Under the pieces are notes generated by a model. The model did no database searches and had not been told where the DNA came from. It saw nothing but the letters and a program-made list of their open reading frames with translations. DNA of 64,000 nucleotides, taken from assembly GCA_963971405.1 (NCBI GenBank), contig OZ020491.1, positions 16,238,855 to 16,302,854 on the forward strand. The letters are read 5' to 3'. A program made the position numbers and the translations under genes. The DNA is from Psococerastis gibbosa. Lineage: Eukaryota; Arthropoda; Insecta; Psocodea; Psocidae. Positions within the stretch are counted from its first letter, which is position 1. The number at the start of each line of letters is the position of its first letter. Below, in pieces: positions 1-10,245 of this stretch.

Positions 1-138
1 CCTTACCAGTTTTAGCCCGGCGCTGGATGAGCTTTGCTTTAACTTAAAAAATCGAATTGAATTACTTAACATTATGTCGAATTAATTTATGAGGATTGTC
101 GGCGCGTTGATACCTTCATCTTTTTGTTATATTTTCAG

Positions 139-378
139 CTAGGTTGGGCTTGCGTTGCCCAGGGATTTTACCGGTATTTCGCCATTGAGCCGGCAGTCTC
201 GGACCTCATACGAAGACATTTCGACACGTATCCCAATTTCGAGGCTCCTGTCAACTTCCAGTTTGACTTCAACTCTATGCTTGCCGCCTTGCTCTTTTTG
301 GTCTGGATGAGGGGTATCCTCTATCTCAAACACTGCTCATGGATACTCCCTTCTTTCCGTACCGTAGGAGATGCAGAG
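139..378 (+). CDS. TRPP copy 1 exon: S3-S4 / S4-S5 segment
   Basis: Acceptor ttttcag before 139 and donor gtaaat after 378; 240 nt, phase 0 at both ends, identical in length to the exon at 25328-25567 of copy 2. It contains GWACV and DTYPNFE, matching the human PKD2 region around TFPNFE, followed by an amphipathic S4-S5 linker-like stretch. Confidence 0.92.
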
Positions 379-3300
379 GTAAATTGAATTTCTCCCAAAT
401 TGAAAAACTCATTTGCTGGACAACTCGACCTTGAGTCCTTTATAAGAGAGATGGGACATGGCTATTTTTAGCATTTCTGCCGCCACCTGTCACGTCGCGT
501 GGCTGTAGACTGTTACCAATATGGCGGCTAGTGGGCCTGCACAAGATAAGTACGCAATTCCGCTGGGTGAATAGCCTGCACAAGCTAAGTACAGAGTTTT
601 TGACCGGTTTTGCCATGCTGCAATGTTTAAGACTTCGATATTTTTTGCGTTGGTACTTATCTTTGGTAGTTCGCTTATGGTTAACGGGTGCCCGCAAGGG
701 AAATTATAGCTCCTACCGTTCCAGTTAATATAATTATTATGTCTATGTTTCCAACTTAATAAAAATCCCGTCGTGCTTTGATTGGTCAGAACACGACGTG
801 TCAATTGGATGAAGTTCTGATTTATATCATTTATACATTCTTGGGGTATATAGACTGCTTATGGTGCGTGATTGGTCTGATTTCCCCTTTTTTGTCCCTA
901 TGGCAACTGGCGACCGAAATTTAAAAAGTAGAAATTACAAACATAAAAATATAATTTACTCATCCAAAAAAAGAACATTTTTTACATTTTCTTCAGATAA
1001 TACGCCCCATAACAATATCATATTTTAGCAATTTAATGGAATTTAAAATAAATAAAAAGTGATCACAATAAGACATTGACCAAAACTAACAAACAACGTT
1101 TGATGGTGTTACTTTAAATTTTGGGTTCAAAAAGTTACAAACTTTTTTTACTACAATAAACAGTTGAAATATACCAAAGGTACCATAATTTACCAATCGC
1201 AGGGCCATCACGGTTCAGTAGTAGTAGTACATAGACATATAGCATAATAAGTCTAAATACTCCAATTCTATGATACCACAATAGAGACTGTCACTGTCAC
1301 TAGCCCCAAAAATAACAAGCAGAAGACTGGACCGTCATATTCGTAAAATGTGTGGCACATAGCATATGATATGAAGTTTCAATGAAATTTTAGCTGATTA
1401 AGACCATTCTGATAATACAATTAACATAATTATTAAATTAACCATTCGTGAAATGAAGGGAAAGTCCAATTTAAAAAAATTAAATTAGACCTTAATTCAC
1501 AAATAGGCGAGTATTTATAAAATTAAAAATGTAGTACAACATACTGGAATAAACACGATTGACATGCATTCACTTTAGTCGAAAACAGAGCTTCATAGAA
1601 CTGTTTGTGTTCTGCGCATTATAGTGTACATTTCTTTGGCTTTGTTTTCAATTAAATGCATGATTTTTAAAGGGCAGGAAACCCCCAGCGCATGGGCAAT
1701 GTTTATTGCTATTTTTAAAATCCAGTAAAGCTGGCCATTCACGAGGGCTCCAAACGAAGCCGCGCCAAGCCGATTGGCGCGCCCTGTTCCATTTGGCGTT
1801 AGCGCCATTTAGAGGGGTCATTCACGACTACGCCGAATCAGTCGCTCCAAGTCTGTCAAAGTGTACAGTGTGACGATATGGAATACGAACTTTTGCATTA
1901 TGTGGCTATTTGTTTATATGTGAAGGGAAGAAAGCCGAAGAAATGGTGCAAACAGTGGCTTTTGAATAGAGGCCGCAATTCACACGTTAATTTATTCAAG
2001 GACCTTTTGCTTGAACACTGTGATTGGCGAAACTATTTAAGGACGAGATAGCCTACAATTACTTGCTTAACCTACTTACTCTTCTAATTAAAAAAAGAGA
2101 TACAGTCATGAGGCAAGGCATCACTCCTAATGAGAGATTGGCAGCTACACTACGATTCCTTGCTACCGGAATGAGCTACAGTATGAAGAACTCAAATTTC
2201 CTACAGCAATATCAGCACAACGCCTTGGAGTGATTATTCCAGAGATAGATAGATGTTTTTTTTTTGACACCACCAGTGTGGAAGAATTAGGGTCCTGCGT
2301 TTAGAACAGCTCTACCAGCTTCTCCATTGCCAGACCCCTAGCTTTTCACTTAATCATGGTAATCTGGGTCCGACACTTGCCACAAGCATGGACACTCTTT
2401 ATATAGCTCAAGAACATCAAGCACAAATTGTCGCTCGGCGATTTTACTCATTCTTAAAATTAATTATGTTATAATCTTTATTTTTATTGTCAGTTTTCAC
2501 GCTTTTTCAAAATGTAAACAAAACCTATTTTGTTTGATTCGTTCGAGAATTGAAAGAATCCCATCCGTGGCGCGCCAGATTACCACATTCACGGGGGCGC
2601 CGCTCTTAACGGGCTATCGCGCCAATTGGCGCAGCGCGATGGATTTCAGGCAGGTTGAATTTCCGATTTGCCGTCGCCGCCGCGCCAAGTCTCCTGGTTT
2701 TTCGCATTCACCATCCGGCCGCAGGCCATTTGGCGCGTTGGAGTCCTCGTGAATGGCCAGCTTAATAGTTCCCTATACGACGATTTTGTCCCATACCACC
2801 TTTATCTCAATAACTATTGGCCATACGTACCTTATGGTTTGATGGTTGGATGTAGCAAAGAAGACGTGGCACCAGAAATTCATGAAATGTCCTAACGTCC
2901 CATCTCTCCTATATAGAACTCAAACATTACAATTGATCTGAAAAGTATCGGAATTTTTAAGACTTGACAGGCCTTTCAATCGTTCGCTTTCAGAAAACCT
3001 GATATTGAAGGAGTTCGAAATTCCAACTTTTAATGGACCCAGGCCCATAGGTCCCTTTAAAATTCCAACTTGGTAACTTGAATATAACTTATACCGACAT
3101 GGAAGTGCAAGCCTTTCTATGTGCAGTAGATCTAGTTGGGACAAAACTTCCCTTGCGTCTGTTGCACCGCTCACATTCACCTTAGTCAGTAAGTCTTTTG
3201 AGTTATCAACCATGTTCTCAGAAATAATTTTTATTGTTCAATTATAGAACAGAAACGCTCTACTTGGGTTAACGCTGCTTTTCTCTGCAATGCTGTTTGC

Positions 3301-6300
3301 CATGGCTCAATTGGGATACCTAGTCTTTGGGGAACAAGTAAGCTGGACTTAATTATAAATGTATCTTTAAAACCGTTTTTCTGTGAGACCTGGGCTTCAA
3401 TAGCCTTGTAAGTGCGTCCTGAGTGACTTCCTGAAACAGTATTTACAGATTCCGATAAAAAATAAAAAAATTAAGAAAAGCACTACATTAATCTACATCA
3501 TGTTACGTCTGGGCGGGACGTACAAAAATTAGTCAGGATGGCTTACTATGCCTAAAATACCTACATTGGCTGAGAAGGAAAAAGATTAACAGCTTACCTT
3601 TGTGGGTGTAGTTCACGAATTAACCCGAGTATATTGATAATCCGAATACAATATAAATTTAACCCTTAACCTCTCTTATGAAGCTGGTCGGAACGGGGAG
3701 ACCAGTAGGCAATCATGATTACAAAATAGACTAATGAGATGTAAGTAATGTAATAATTGGAATAAGAATAAATACGCATGTGAATAGAGACTACTATAGT
3801 TACTACTAGCTTTTCTAATAGACCCCTATATTGTTGTCGTTATTAATGTAAACCAAACCAAATAGGTTGCTTGGTTCTGGGGTAGAAAAAATAAAAAGCT
3901 TTTCATTTTCAAGAAAATGACTAAAGTACTTTTTCTGCAAAACCTATGTTTTCTGACTTCTTTTAGGTGGTAAATAGAGTTAGAGCACCAAACCGGTTGT
4001 TATTTTCCCAAATAAAGAATTGGCTTAGAATTAAGCATTATTTTTTGAAGATATCATGGATAATTCACGCCCCAATACAATGCTTACCCTGCGATTATGA
4101 ATGTGTTGTATCGTATTATATTGGCCTGCCCATTATTGACTATGTAATCGTCCTGCCGATCAATCCAGTGCTTTGAGACAAAGAAACTAGAAATTTAAAC
4201 CTAACCCGAAATTTAACCTTAGGACAACTATTTACCAAGGAACTATAACAGTACCTATCCTAATTTATATTTATACAACCCAAAGGCAGAATAGTTCGTA
4301 CACCCCAAAAATTTATAACTGAGTTAAAAGAAAATTAATTATCAACTTAATAGATAATATTATAAAGAATACTTGCTCTCAATCGATAGAGGACATGATA
4401 AAAAAGTACATCTAGCTGTAGAAACTTCAAACATAATAAACTAGAACAACTCAGGATTAATATTTGTTTCAACAACTTGGGAGGCGTAATAGTTCGCACA
4501 GTCAAAGTGAATTGTCTATCAGTACTGCGATACCCCTCCTTTGTTTTCTTATAACAGCGGCAATTCTTTTGGGCACTGAAGAAACAATATTACTGCACAT
4601 CGCTGGTGTAATACCACTCCACACATCTTCAGTTCTTCCTTTGTCTTCGGGCTCTTTTTGGCTACTACCATCTTCATGGTGGGCCAAAGGCTTTCAATTG
4701 GTGACAAATCTGGGCTATTATAGCTACCCATGTCAAAACCGAAATGTTTTTTTTTTTCACCAAACCACTGTTTAGCAGAATTTTTAGTGTCACAAGTGTC
4801 AAAATTGCCATCGGGATGTAGGGTACTTATCGACGGTAAAAGATGGCTGTTTAGAATTTCTAAATACTTAGGGTCATTGACAGTGCCTTCTACGAAGTAC
4901 AGGTGACCAACTCCTTTCGAACTCAAGCATCCCCATATCATTACGCTGGTCGGGAACTTGACCGTCTGTTTTATGCATTGTGGCTGATAAGCTTCAGGCT
5001 TCATCCTGATGACTTTGGGTCCTTGATTGCTCATAATATGTAGAACAAACCGTGACTAATCGGACCAAATAATTGTTTCCCAGCGGTCTTTAGAAAAGTT
5101 TCTAACCCATTGTAAACTTCTTCGTGCTTGACGCCTTGAAAGCGCGGTTATTTTCTTCGCTGAAAACAATCTGTAACCTATTTCTTTCATGACCATTCGG
5201 CAAGTTCTTATAGAGAAAGCTTCACTAATAGCCTCCCTCTACTTTTCAGTGATTTCCTTCAACGTTTCGCGCCTATTCAGAGGAATTAAGGTCTTCAGGT
5301 GCCTGCGTTCTCTCAGAGAAATGTGAGTTTTTCGGCCTGTTTTTCGTTTAGGATGGCTACTGCTTCTTTCACGGAACAGGCTGATAATTGACTGCACTGT
5401 TGAAGGTGGTAGAAGCAGCTGCTGAGCAATGTTCCTCGCAGATACGCCGGTTTGGTGAAGATACATGATCTTCTTCCTTGTCTCTTCAGAAATTGGTTTT
5501 TCACTAGGCATTTTTGTAGATGTTGTTTCTGCAATATTTTTCAACTCTTTTCGGGTATTAAACATAAAAACAGAAGTGTAAATTGTTCAATCTGCAGTAA
5601 AATTTGGCCTTTATTTAGCCCAAAGGGGGTTCAGTAAAAGTGTGCGAACTAATATGCCTCACAAACGGATAAAGATAATTTTTTTCTGAACTGACAATAC
5701 TTCTTATATTTTAAGTAAATGTAGCTAGATATACTCTATCATGTCCTCTATCGACTGATAGCAAGTACTCTTTATAATATCATATAATAAGATTATTATT
5801 ATTATTTTTAAAAACAGGAGTTGTAATTTTTCAGGTGTGCGAACTATGCTGCCTTTGGGTTGTAAATAGGAAAGCATGAACGGGTTCACTTCACTCCTAC
5901 CGGTTCTTCATTTATTTTCAGTCGAAGCAGTTTAGTACTCTGAGGACATCAATAGCTACTCTTTTTATAGCCGTTATTGGACAAATAGATTACCTCGAAA
6001 TGGAAAGGATCAACGCTCCAATTGCCGGCGTATTTTTCATTCTCTACACCTTCATAGTTTTCTTCATTCTTCTGGTAAGTATAATTAGTCCATTTATATA
6101 CTGTATGTACAGTAGGCTATCCACAGTACATTTAAATTTTAAACTTCACCATTTCAAGTTATATCAACATCAGTGGCTGAGCGTGGGATAGTTGCGTCTA
6201 ACGCTTGCAAATATTTATTTAAGTTAAAAAAAACGCATCATTTTTTGTTCTATCTTCTTAAAAAGTAAAAATTTGAAAACAAAAAGAAAACACGCATAAT

Positions 6301-9300
6301 TTTACATAGTATGTTTTATCTTCATAGCCGGCTATTCCACTTGTCAATATTTCGTCAATAATTGATGAGATTTTTGTTTTGCTCTATGTCATTGTCCATT
6401 TTAACTTCCGCTTGTTAAAATTATTGATCAATGATCATAGAATAAAATCACGCTTAATAACAAACTAAAATTAAACAATGGCGTTCAGATTATTAATTAA
6501 TTGCAATAAAAATGCCTGTTTAGATGCTGTTTGCAGCTGTTGTAGCACACGCGTACGAAATGGCTGTAGCGTCTGTTCCACCAATCAAAGACAGGATAAT
6601 AACTTCATATCTGACGTTTGTTTTAACATTTGGGATAAGAGGCGGTAATAGCGACGACGATCGCACTCTACAGCATATTCGTTCAGCACTTTCAAGGTAA
6701 CACTTCAGATACAGTCGAACACATGGGCCCCACCACAAGTCCAGAGGTTAAGACGACGCCCCGGTTAGGCGTAGATCGTGGGTTCGAATCCCGCCAAGCC
6801 CAGTTTTTTCCATATCCTCTAATTTCGGTTATAACGAGGAGGTTACCTCTTCAACCAAAGTTAATTTAATGTCAGTGTTATACTGTATATACCATATAAT
6901 ACTACAATGTAATCAGGTTTTTCCACTAAGTCAAATTTCCCACGTAATATCAGCCGCAAACGTGATGCTATCTTTTGAAAAATTAGTAGAAATAAAAGTT
7001 GTTCTTCTACATTTTGATGTAAATCGTCCCACCGGCCACCCAGTTTTTTTTATTTTTTACCAATTTACATGACAGCAGCCCATCGGTGCTTTATTTTGTT
7101 TCCCAACGCCTGCTTGCAGCATTTCTGTGTTTTAAGCAACCCTGTGAGCCTGACGGAGGGTTTGAGGCTGGTTCTTAATTTGAAGCACCCTAAGGCGCCC
7201 ATTCCATCGACCGGCAAGGGCTATTTACAAAAACGGTGACGTGTTAGCAGACATTCAAGACTTAGGTGACGTTTCCACCGAACTCGCATTGCAGAATGCA
7301 AATGACATTGACGGAAATTAGAATTTTTCTTTTTATAGAAATCTATTAAAATGTTTGTACTTAACATATCCCATGACGCCATTTTTTAATTTTAGTTTGT
7401 TTGTGATTTTACTGTATGATCATTGATCAATTTTAACTATGGCATAGAGGAAAATAAGCATTTCCGTCAATTCTGCAATGCGAGGTCGGTGGAAACGCCA
7501 CCTAAGTCTTGAATGTCTGCTGCCACGTCACCGTTTTTGGAAATAGCCCTAGCCGGTCAATGGAATGGGCACCTAATGGCAGACTCCTTCACCCTCATGG
7601 AGAAGGGGTATTGACTGACAGAGTGGATGCGCTGATTATGGTGAGCAGGACTGGACACGCACTTAGACTGACTGGTATATAGTCAACGTTTTATCATGTC
7701 CCACCATGTTTCCTTGCCAACGCTGTGCACAGCACCAAGTTCGCTGCAGTTTTCAACAGGCTTCATTCTGATGGTTTCAACTTGGTATGGCCTTTGGCCA
7801 ATTGGTTGCAGTAACAGCCACATACTATATTATTTCGAAATATAGAGGAACATCTCTTCTTTATACTAAAAACTGATAGCTCGACTAAAGATATGTCATA
7901 TGATATTGATTTTTTACATTTTATTATTATTATACATTTTTTTGTCCCCTCCAGCCATTCCTTAAGCAAGGGGAAAGGAAAGGTGCGAAAGCGGCCCGTA
8001 AGTGTAGGAGCGCGTCGTCCCCAAGGCGACAAAATTATTATCAATACAATGGCATAAGCTTTAGGAACACTGCTGACGCTATTCAAGTTGTTTTTGTCAA
8101 AATTAAAATAAATAAATAAACATATATTGCTGTTAAATTATACAATACAAGTAATTGACAAGAATATATACAGTAAAATCGTCAAAATCAGGTTTACACT
8201 AACCTGACGTAGATGGCCAGTTTTTCAAAAGGAATTTTAAAATGTGCTGTGCAATTCATAAAATTAATGAACTTTGGGAAGTACATTTTGAGATGTCTAA
8301 AAAATGGTAAACAAAATCAGCCGTAGAATATGTCCCCATTGCTCTACTGCGCATGCCACGGTATTTGTGACAAGTTACTTCTGTTTCTCTGCAGTAAATT
8401 AAAAAAAAAAAAAAAACGTTCTGATTCAGAGTTTCCTTGTGAATACACTTAATATTAGAGCACGTACTGTATGTTTTTCAACAAATATATTCAATAGTTT
8501 AAATAGGAAACATCTTGAATTTCATATTATTAAAAAATTGAAAATTACGTGTATCTTATTTGAAATTTGGCGCGAAATCTGTAACTCAAGAGGTAGATTT
8601 TGAGGGTAGCGTTAGGTTTTATTTATAAATTTCTGTGAGGCTGACCTTGAATTCGACCGATCCCACACTTAAGTAACCCTGTTTTCGATTTACAGTATTT
8701 AGAACACAAGTACAAGTCTGATTTAGGCTGATTAGAAGATTCCGAATTAGAGGCACTACAACGTTGATTGCAGACCGGGTGTCGCTTTTTGGAACCCGCC
8801 AATTAATATATTAAAAACAAAATCCATTTTAAATCAAACTTACGAGAACTGGAGACAATTAGATTAGAATAGAAAACGATTTAATACACCACTACATTGT
8901 ACAATGATACCAACAAAAGTTTTCTTCTGGGAGTAGAATTTCAACTAGGCTATGAGAAACAATAAATTCTATATGGTGAAGTAATGGTAATAAAAAACCA
9001 ACATAAAGAGGCATTTTCCTAGTAAATTTAAGCACATTCTTCTATACACCACGGTTATTTCATCGAAAAAGGGTCTAAATGTAAGTGTTGGTTAAGGCGC
9101 GGTTTCCACCGACCTCTAAGTGCAAAATACACATTCGGTGACGTGGTAGCAGATATCATTAATAAAGGCGGGTTTTCCACCGACCTCTCATTTCAGAATG
9201 CTAATGGCATTGACATTTCCGTCAATGTCATTTGCATTCTGCAGTGAGAGGTCGTCGGAAACCCCGCCTAAGTCTTGAATGTCTGCTACCACGTCACCGT

Positions 9301-10245
9301 ATGTGTATTTTGCACTTAGAGGTCGGTGGAAACCGCGTCTAATCAGAGTCGTCATTATAGTTATAGCGGAGTGAAAAGTAAAGTGTTATTGTTACATTAT
9401 AATGATAATTTTTTTTGAATGTTGGCCAGGGCTGGATACACGGAGTTAGAAATCGACATGTTTTTCTCCAAATTTGGCGTAGAGCATGGAAAAAAATTAA
9501 CTGATGAAAAGAAGGCAGAATTGGTCGAGAAGCTTGGGGAACGCAAGTTTCAGTATGAGAATATAGGTGTGACCCCGCAGACGGTTGCCTACATGCTCGA
9601 CGAATTGTGTAGGTGGGTACTTTTAAAAACCTGAGGGTTTTTGAACATTCAAGGGGCGGAAATAGTCCAGTTGTTAGAGAACTCGAGCGTTAAAAGGAGA
9701 GTTGAAGTTGAGGCTCGATACTCGATATAAAAGGAAAACATTTCCGCCAACTGCAGGTCCACCCAACCTTAATGGGTACCTTTCATCGGTAGGGGAAAAA
9801 CGCTGCTGCAGGGAATGTTCCTCGCCACAACATCCCAAATAGAGCATTGGTCAAGAAGGATGATCCTGTACCTGTCGGGACATGAAGAGTGGTGGTTCAC
9901 CCGAAAGGTTGTTGGGTCCTACACTTGCTGCATTTTCTGACCATGCTTTGGGTCCCAGGCCTTCCTAGTGGATGAGTGTAAGAGTGTAACTTTATTTATT
10001 TCAAGAGCTCGCACTAGTTTTGATCAGGTCACCACAATTGAGTAGCTGGCAACCTGCAAAATCTTCGTTCTTTCAGGTTGAAGCATTTAGTTGAAGAGGC
10101 CTCTTCTGAAGTTAAGAAAAGCGGTCGCCAAATGGCCAATGCTATAAAAGCGGCTGATGATGTCACCAAAGATGCGCTTAACAATTTAGAATGCGGACCA
10201 GCAGCCTGTGTCGAACAAAGCATTCCACCGCACGATGTTCTCTAA
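139..10245 (+). CDS. Polycystin-2-like (TRPP) channel, upstream tandem copy, 3' part
   Basis: Six exons: 139-378, 3248-3337, 5922-6074, 6524-6696, 9430-9612 and 10077-10245, with GT-AG borders and consistent phases, give 335 codons plus TAA. The 5' exons lie outside the window. The first exon holds the S3/S4-side segment with the family signature DTYPNFE, then the S4-S5 segment (FLVWMRGILYLK). The second is S5 (AMAQLGYLVFGEQ), the third the pore helix, filter and most of S6, the fourth the end of S6 plus the cytosolic side. The last two carry an EF-hand-like but non-canonical region (RAGYTELEIDMFFSKF) and a short acidic/amphipathic tail. Known for the family: nonselective cation channels of cilia, ER or plasma membrane. 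The filter position that is acidic in human PKD2 reads V-I-G-Q here. Drosophila brivido-type TRPP is an alternative subfamily. Same exon lengths as the downstream copy across the core. Confidence 0.9.
379..1728. other. Intron sequence, largely featureless
   Basis: Intron of TRPP copy 1. The only structure seen is a short direct pair, GCCTGCACAAG(A/C)TAAGTAC, starting near 535 and 574. The remainder is AT-rich with no coding signal. Confidence 0.6.
1729..2762. mobile_element. Harbinger-like DNA transposon remnant, TAA duplication
   Basis: Terminal inverted repeats AGCTGGCCATTCACGAGG / CCTCGTGAATGGCCAGCT are flanked by TAA on both sides (1726-1728, 2763-2765), the 3-bp duplication of PIF/Harbinger elements. 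The interior (about 1878-2250, + strand) translates in broken frames to Harbinger transposase N-terminal-like text (KPKKWCKQWLL; then RQGITPNERLAATLRFLATG), so the transposase is truncated and frameshifted. A short foldback derivative is at 32561-32857. Confidence 0.8.
2763..3247. other. Intron sequence
   Basis: Intron between the S4-S5 and S5 exons of copy 1. No repeat or coding signal recognised. Confidence 0.5.
3248..3337 (+). CDS. TRPP copy 1 exon: S5 helix
   Basis: A 30-codon exon between attatag and gtaagc. It encodes NRNALLGL...AMAQLGYLVFGEQ, the S5 segment whose AQLxYLVFG motif is highly conserved in polycystin-2 proteins. Same length and phase as 27383-27472. Confidence 0.92.
3820..4275. 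repeat. Dispersed repeat R1, left part, split by the Tc1 insertion
   Basis: Shares long blocks with 31720-32330 and 43150-43895 in the same orientation: TGTTATTAATGTAAACCAA, GGTTGCTTGGTTCTGG, GGATAATTCACGCCCCAATAC and a stretch on a pair of pale CAAT-rich blocks. It continues after the Tc1 element at 5865 with TAAATAGGAAAGCATG. Class unknown; no ORF. Confidence 0.65.
4276..5862 (-). mobile_element. Tc1/mariner-like transposon with IR/DR-type ends
   Basis: Ends CAACCCAAAGGCAGAATAG... and ...CTGCCTTTGGGTTG sit between TA dinucleotides (4274-4275, 5863-5864), giving 1587 bp. The TIRs are about 200 bp. Each arm holds two related motifs: outer AGTTCGTACACC near 4291 and inner AGTTCGCACAGT near 4491 on the left; inner GTGTGCGAACTAAT near 5639 and outer GGTGTGCGAACTATG near 5834 on the right. 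This is the IR/DR layout of Sleeping Beauty-type Tc1 elements. Similarity of the flanks to repeat R1 shows where it inserted. Confidence 0.85.
4549..5565 (-). pseudogene. Tc1-like transposase, disrupted
   Basis: The N-terminal reading frame (5565-5239) has a Tc1 HTH region (EETRKKIMYLHQTGVSARNI...PPSTVQSIISL). The catalytic part is in another frame (5034-4549), with VMIWGCLS, the second catalytic Asp region (CDTKNSAKQWF) and SPDLSPIESLW, where Tc1 transposases have SPDLNPIENLW. The two parts are separated by at least one frameshift or stop (5035-5238), so no intact transposase is encoded. Confidence 0.85.
5922..6074 (+). CDS. TRPP copy 1 exon: pore loop and S6
   Basis: A 51-codon exon between tttcag and gtaagt, phase 0. 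It encodes the pore helix, a filter reading VIGQIDY (Gln codon 5982-5984) and the S6 start (ILYTFIVFFILL). The acidic filter residue of human PKD2 (LGD) is replaced. It starts 60 bp downstream of the Tc1-like insertion. Confidence 0.92.
6075..6523. other. Intron sequence, no feature seen
   Basis: Intron between the pore and S6 exons of TRPP copy 1; AT-rich, nothing recognised. Confidence 0.5.
6524..6696 (+). CDS. TRPP copy 1 exon: end of S6 and cytosolic stem
   Basis: Acceptor tgtttag, donor gtaaca, 173 nt ending in phase 2. It encodes MLFAAVVAHAYE, equivalent to NMFLAIINDTYSE of human PKD2 but without the Asn, followed by a basic/acidic cytosolic stretch. The homologous exon of copy 2 is 9 nt longer. 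Confidence 0.88.
6735..6860 (+). repeat. tRNA-derived SINE fragment
   Basis: A B-box-like GTGGGTTCGAATCCC at 6778-6792 is preceded by a decayed tRNA-like head. A second copy with the same CGTAGATCGTGGGTTCGAA string is at 61307 onward. It does not fold as a complete tRNA. Confidence 0.5.
7090..7830. repeat. Dispersed repeat R2, interrupted by a Harbinger MITE
   Basis: Both flanks of the MITE at 7192-7573 match the continuous copy at 49690-50010: ACGCCTGCTT-CAGCATTT, CAGCCTGGCGG-like text, GAGGCACCCTAAG, then GGCAGACTC-TTCACC and CCAACGCTGTGCACA. Class unknown. Confidence 0.7.
7194..7573. mobile_element. Harbinger-type foldback MITE (M1), TAA duplication
   Basis: Inverted ends GGCGCCCATTCCATCGACC / GGTCAATGGAATGGGCACC with arms of about 70 bp (GGTGACGTG-TAGCAGACATTCAAGAC). 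The flanking TAA on each side corresponds to the single TAA of the empty site at 49690-50010. An inner inverted pair surrounds an AT-rich core. Confidence 0.8.
7831..9095. other. Intron sequence
   Basis: Intron of TRPP copy 1 before the EF-hand exon. An A-rich tract is at 8401-8416. No coding signal found. Confidence 0.5.
9096..9339. mobile_element. Harbinger-type MITE with nested inverted repeats
   Basis: Ends GGCGCGGTTTCCACCGACC / GGTCGGTGGAAACCGCGTC between TAA (9093-9095 and 9340-9342). Inside it a second inverted pair (CATTTCAGAATGCTAATGGCATTGAC / GTCAATGTCATTTGCATTC) forms another hairpin, related to the M1 family. Confidence 0.75.
9430..9612 (+). CDS. TRPP copy 1 exon: degenerate EF-hand region
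   Basis: 183 nt. The acceptor is ccag before 9430, chosen because AG+G restores the Arg of RAGYT seen in copy 2. It aligns with the human EF-hand region (GHTDAEIEAIFTKY), but the calcium loop reads GVEHGKKLTDEK and lacks the D-x-D-x-D ligands. Confidence 0.88.
9653..9990 (+). repeat. SINE fragments (family A, then partial family B)
   Basis: 9653-9880 is homologous to 20946-21160: tRNA-like A-box text (AGTCCAGTTG-TAGAGAAC), then TATAAAAGGAAAA, GGGTACCTTTCATCGGTAGGGGAAAAACGC. From about 9885 the text CACCCGAAAGGTTGTTGG matches the family B SINEs (47115-47305 reversed). Confidence 0.6.
10077..10245 (+). CDS. TRPP copy 1 terminal exon
   Basis: Acceptor tttcag, TAA stop at 10243-10245. It encodes a 56-residue amphipathic tail (RLKHLVEEAS...AIKAADDVTK) ending in a Cys-containing stretch; shorter than the coiled-coil tail of copy 2. 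Confidence 0.85.

Noticed and set aside
6766-6803. tRNA gene (strong B box GGTTCGAATCCC)
   Set aside because: No acceptor-stem or anticodon-arm pairing; relatives elsewhere show it is a SINE head. The same applies to 47230-47300 and 61300-61330.
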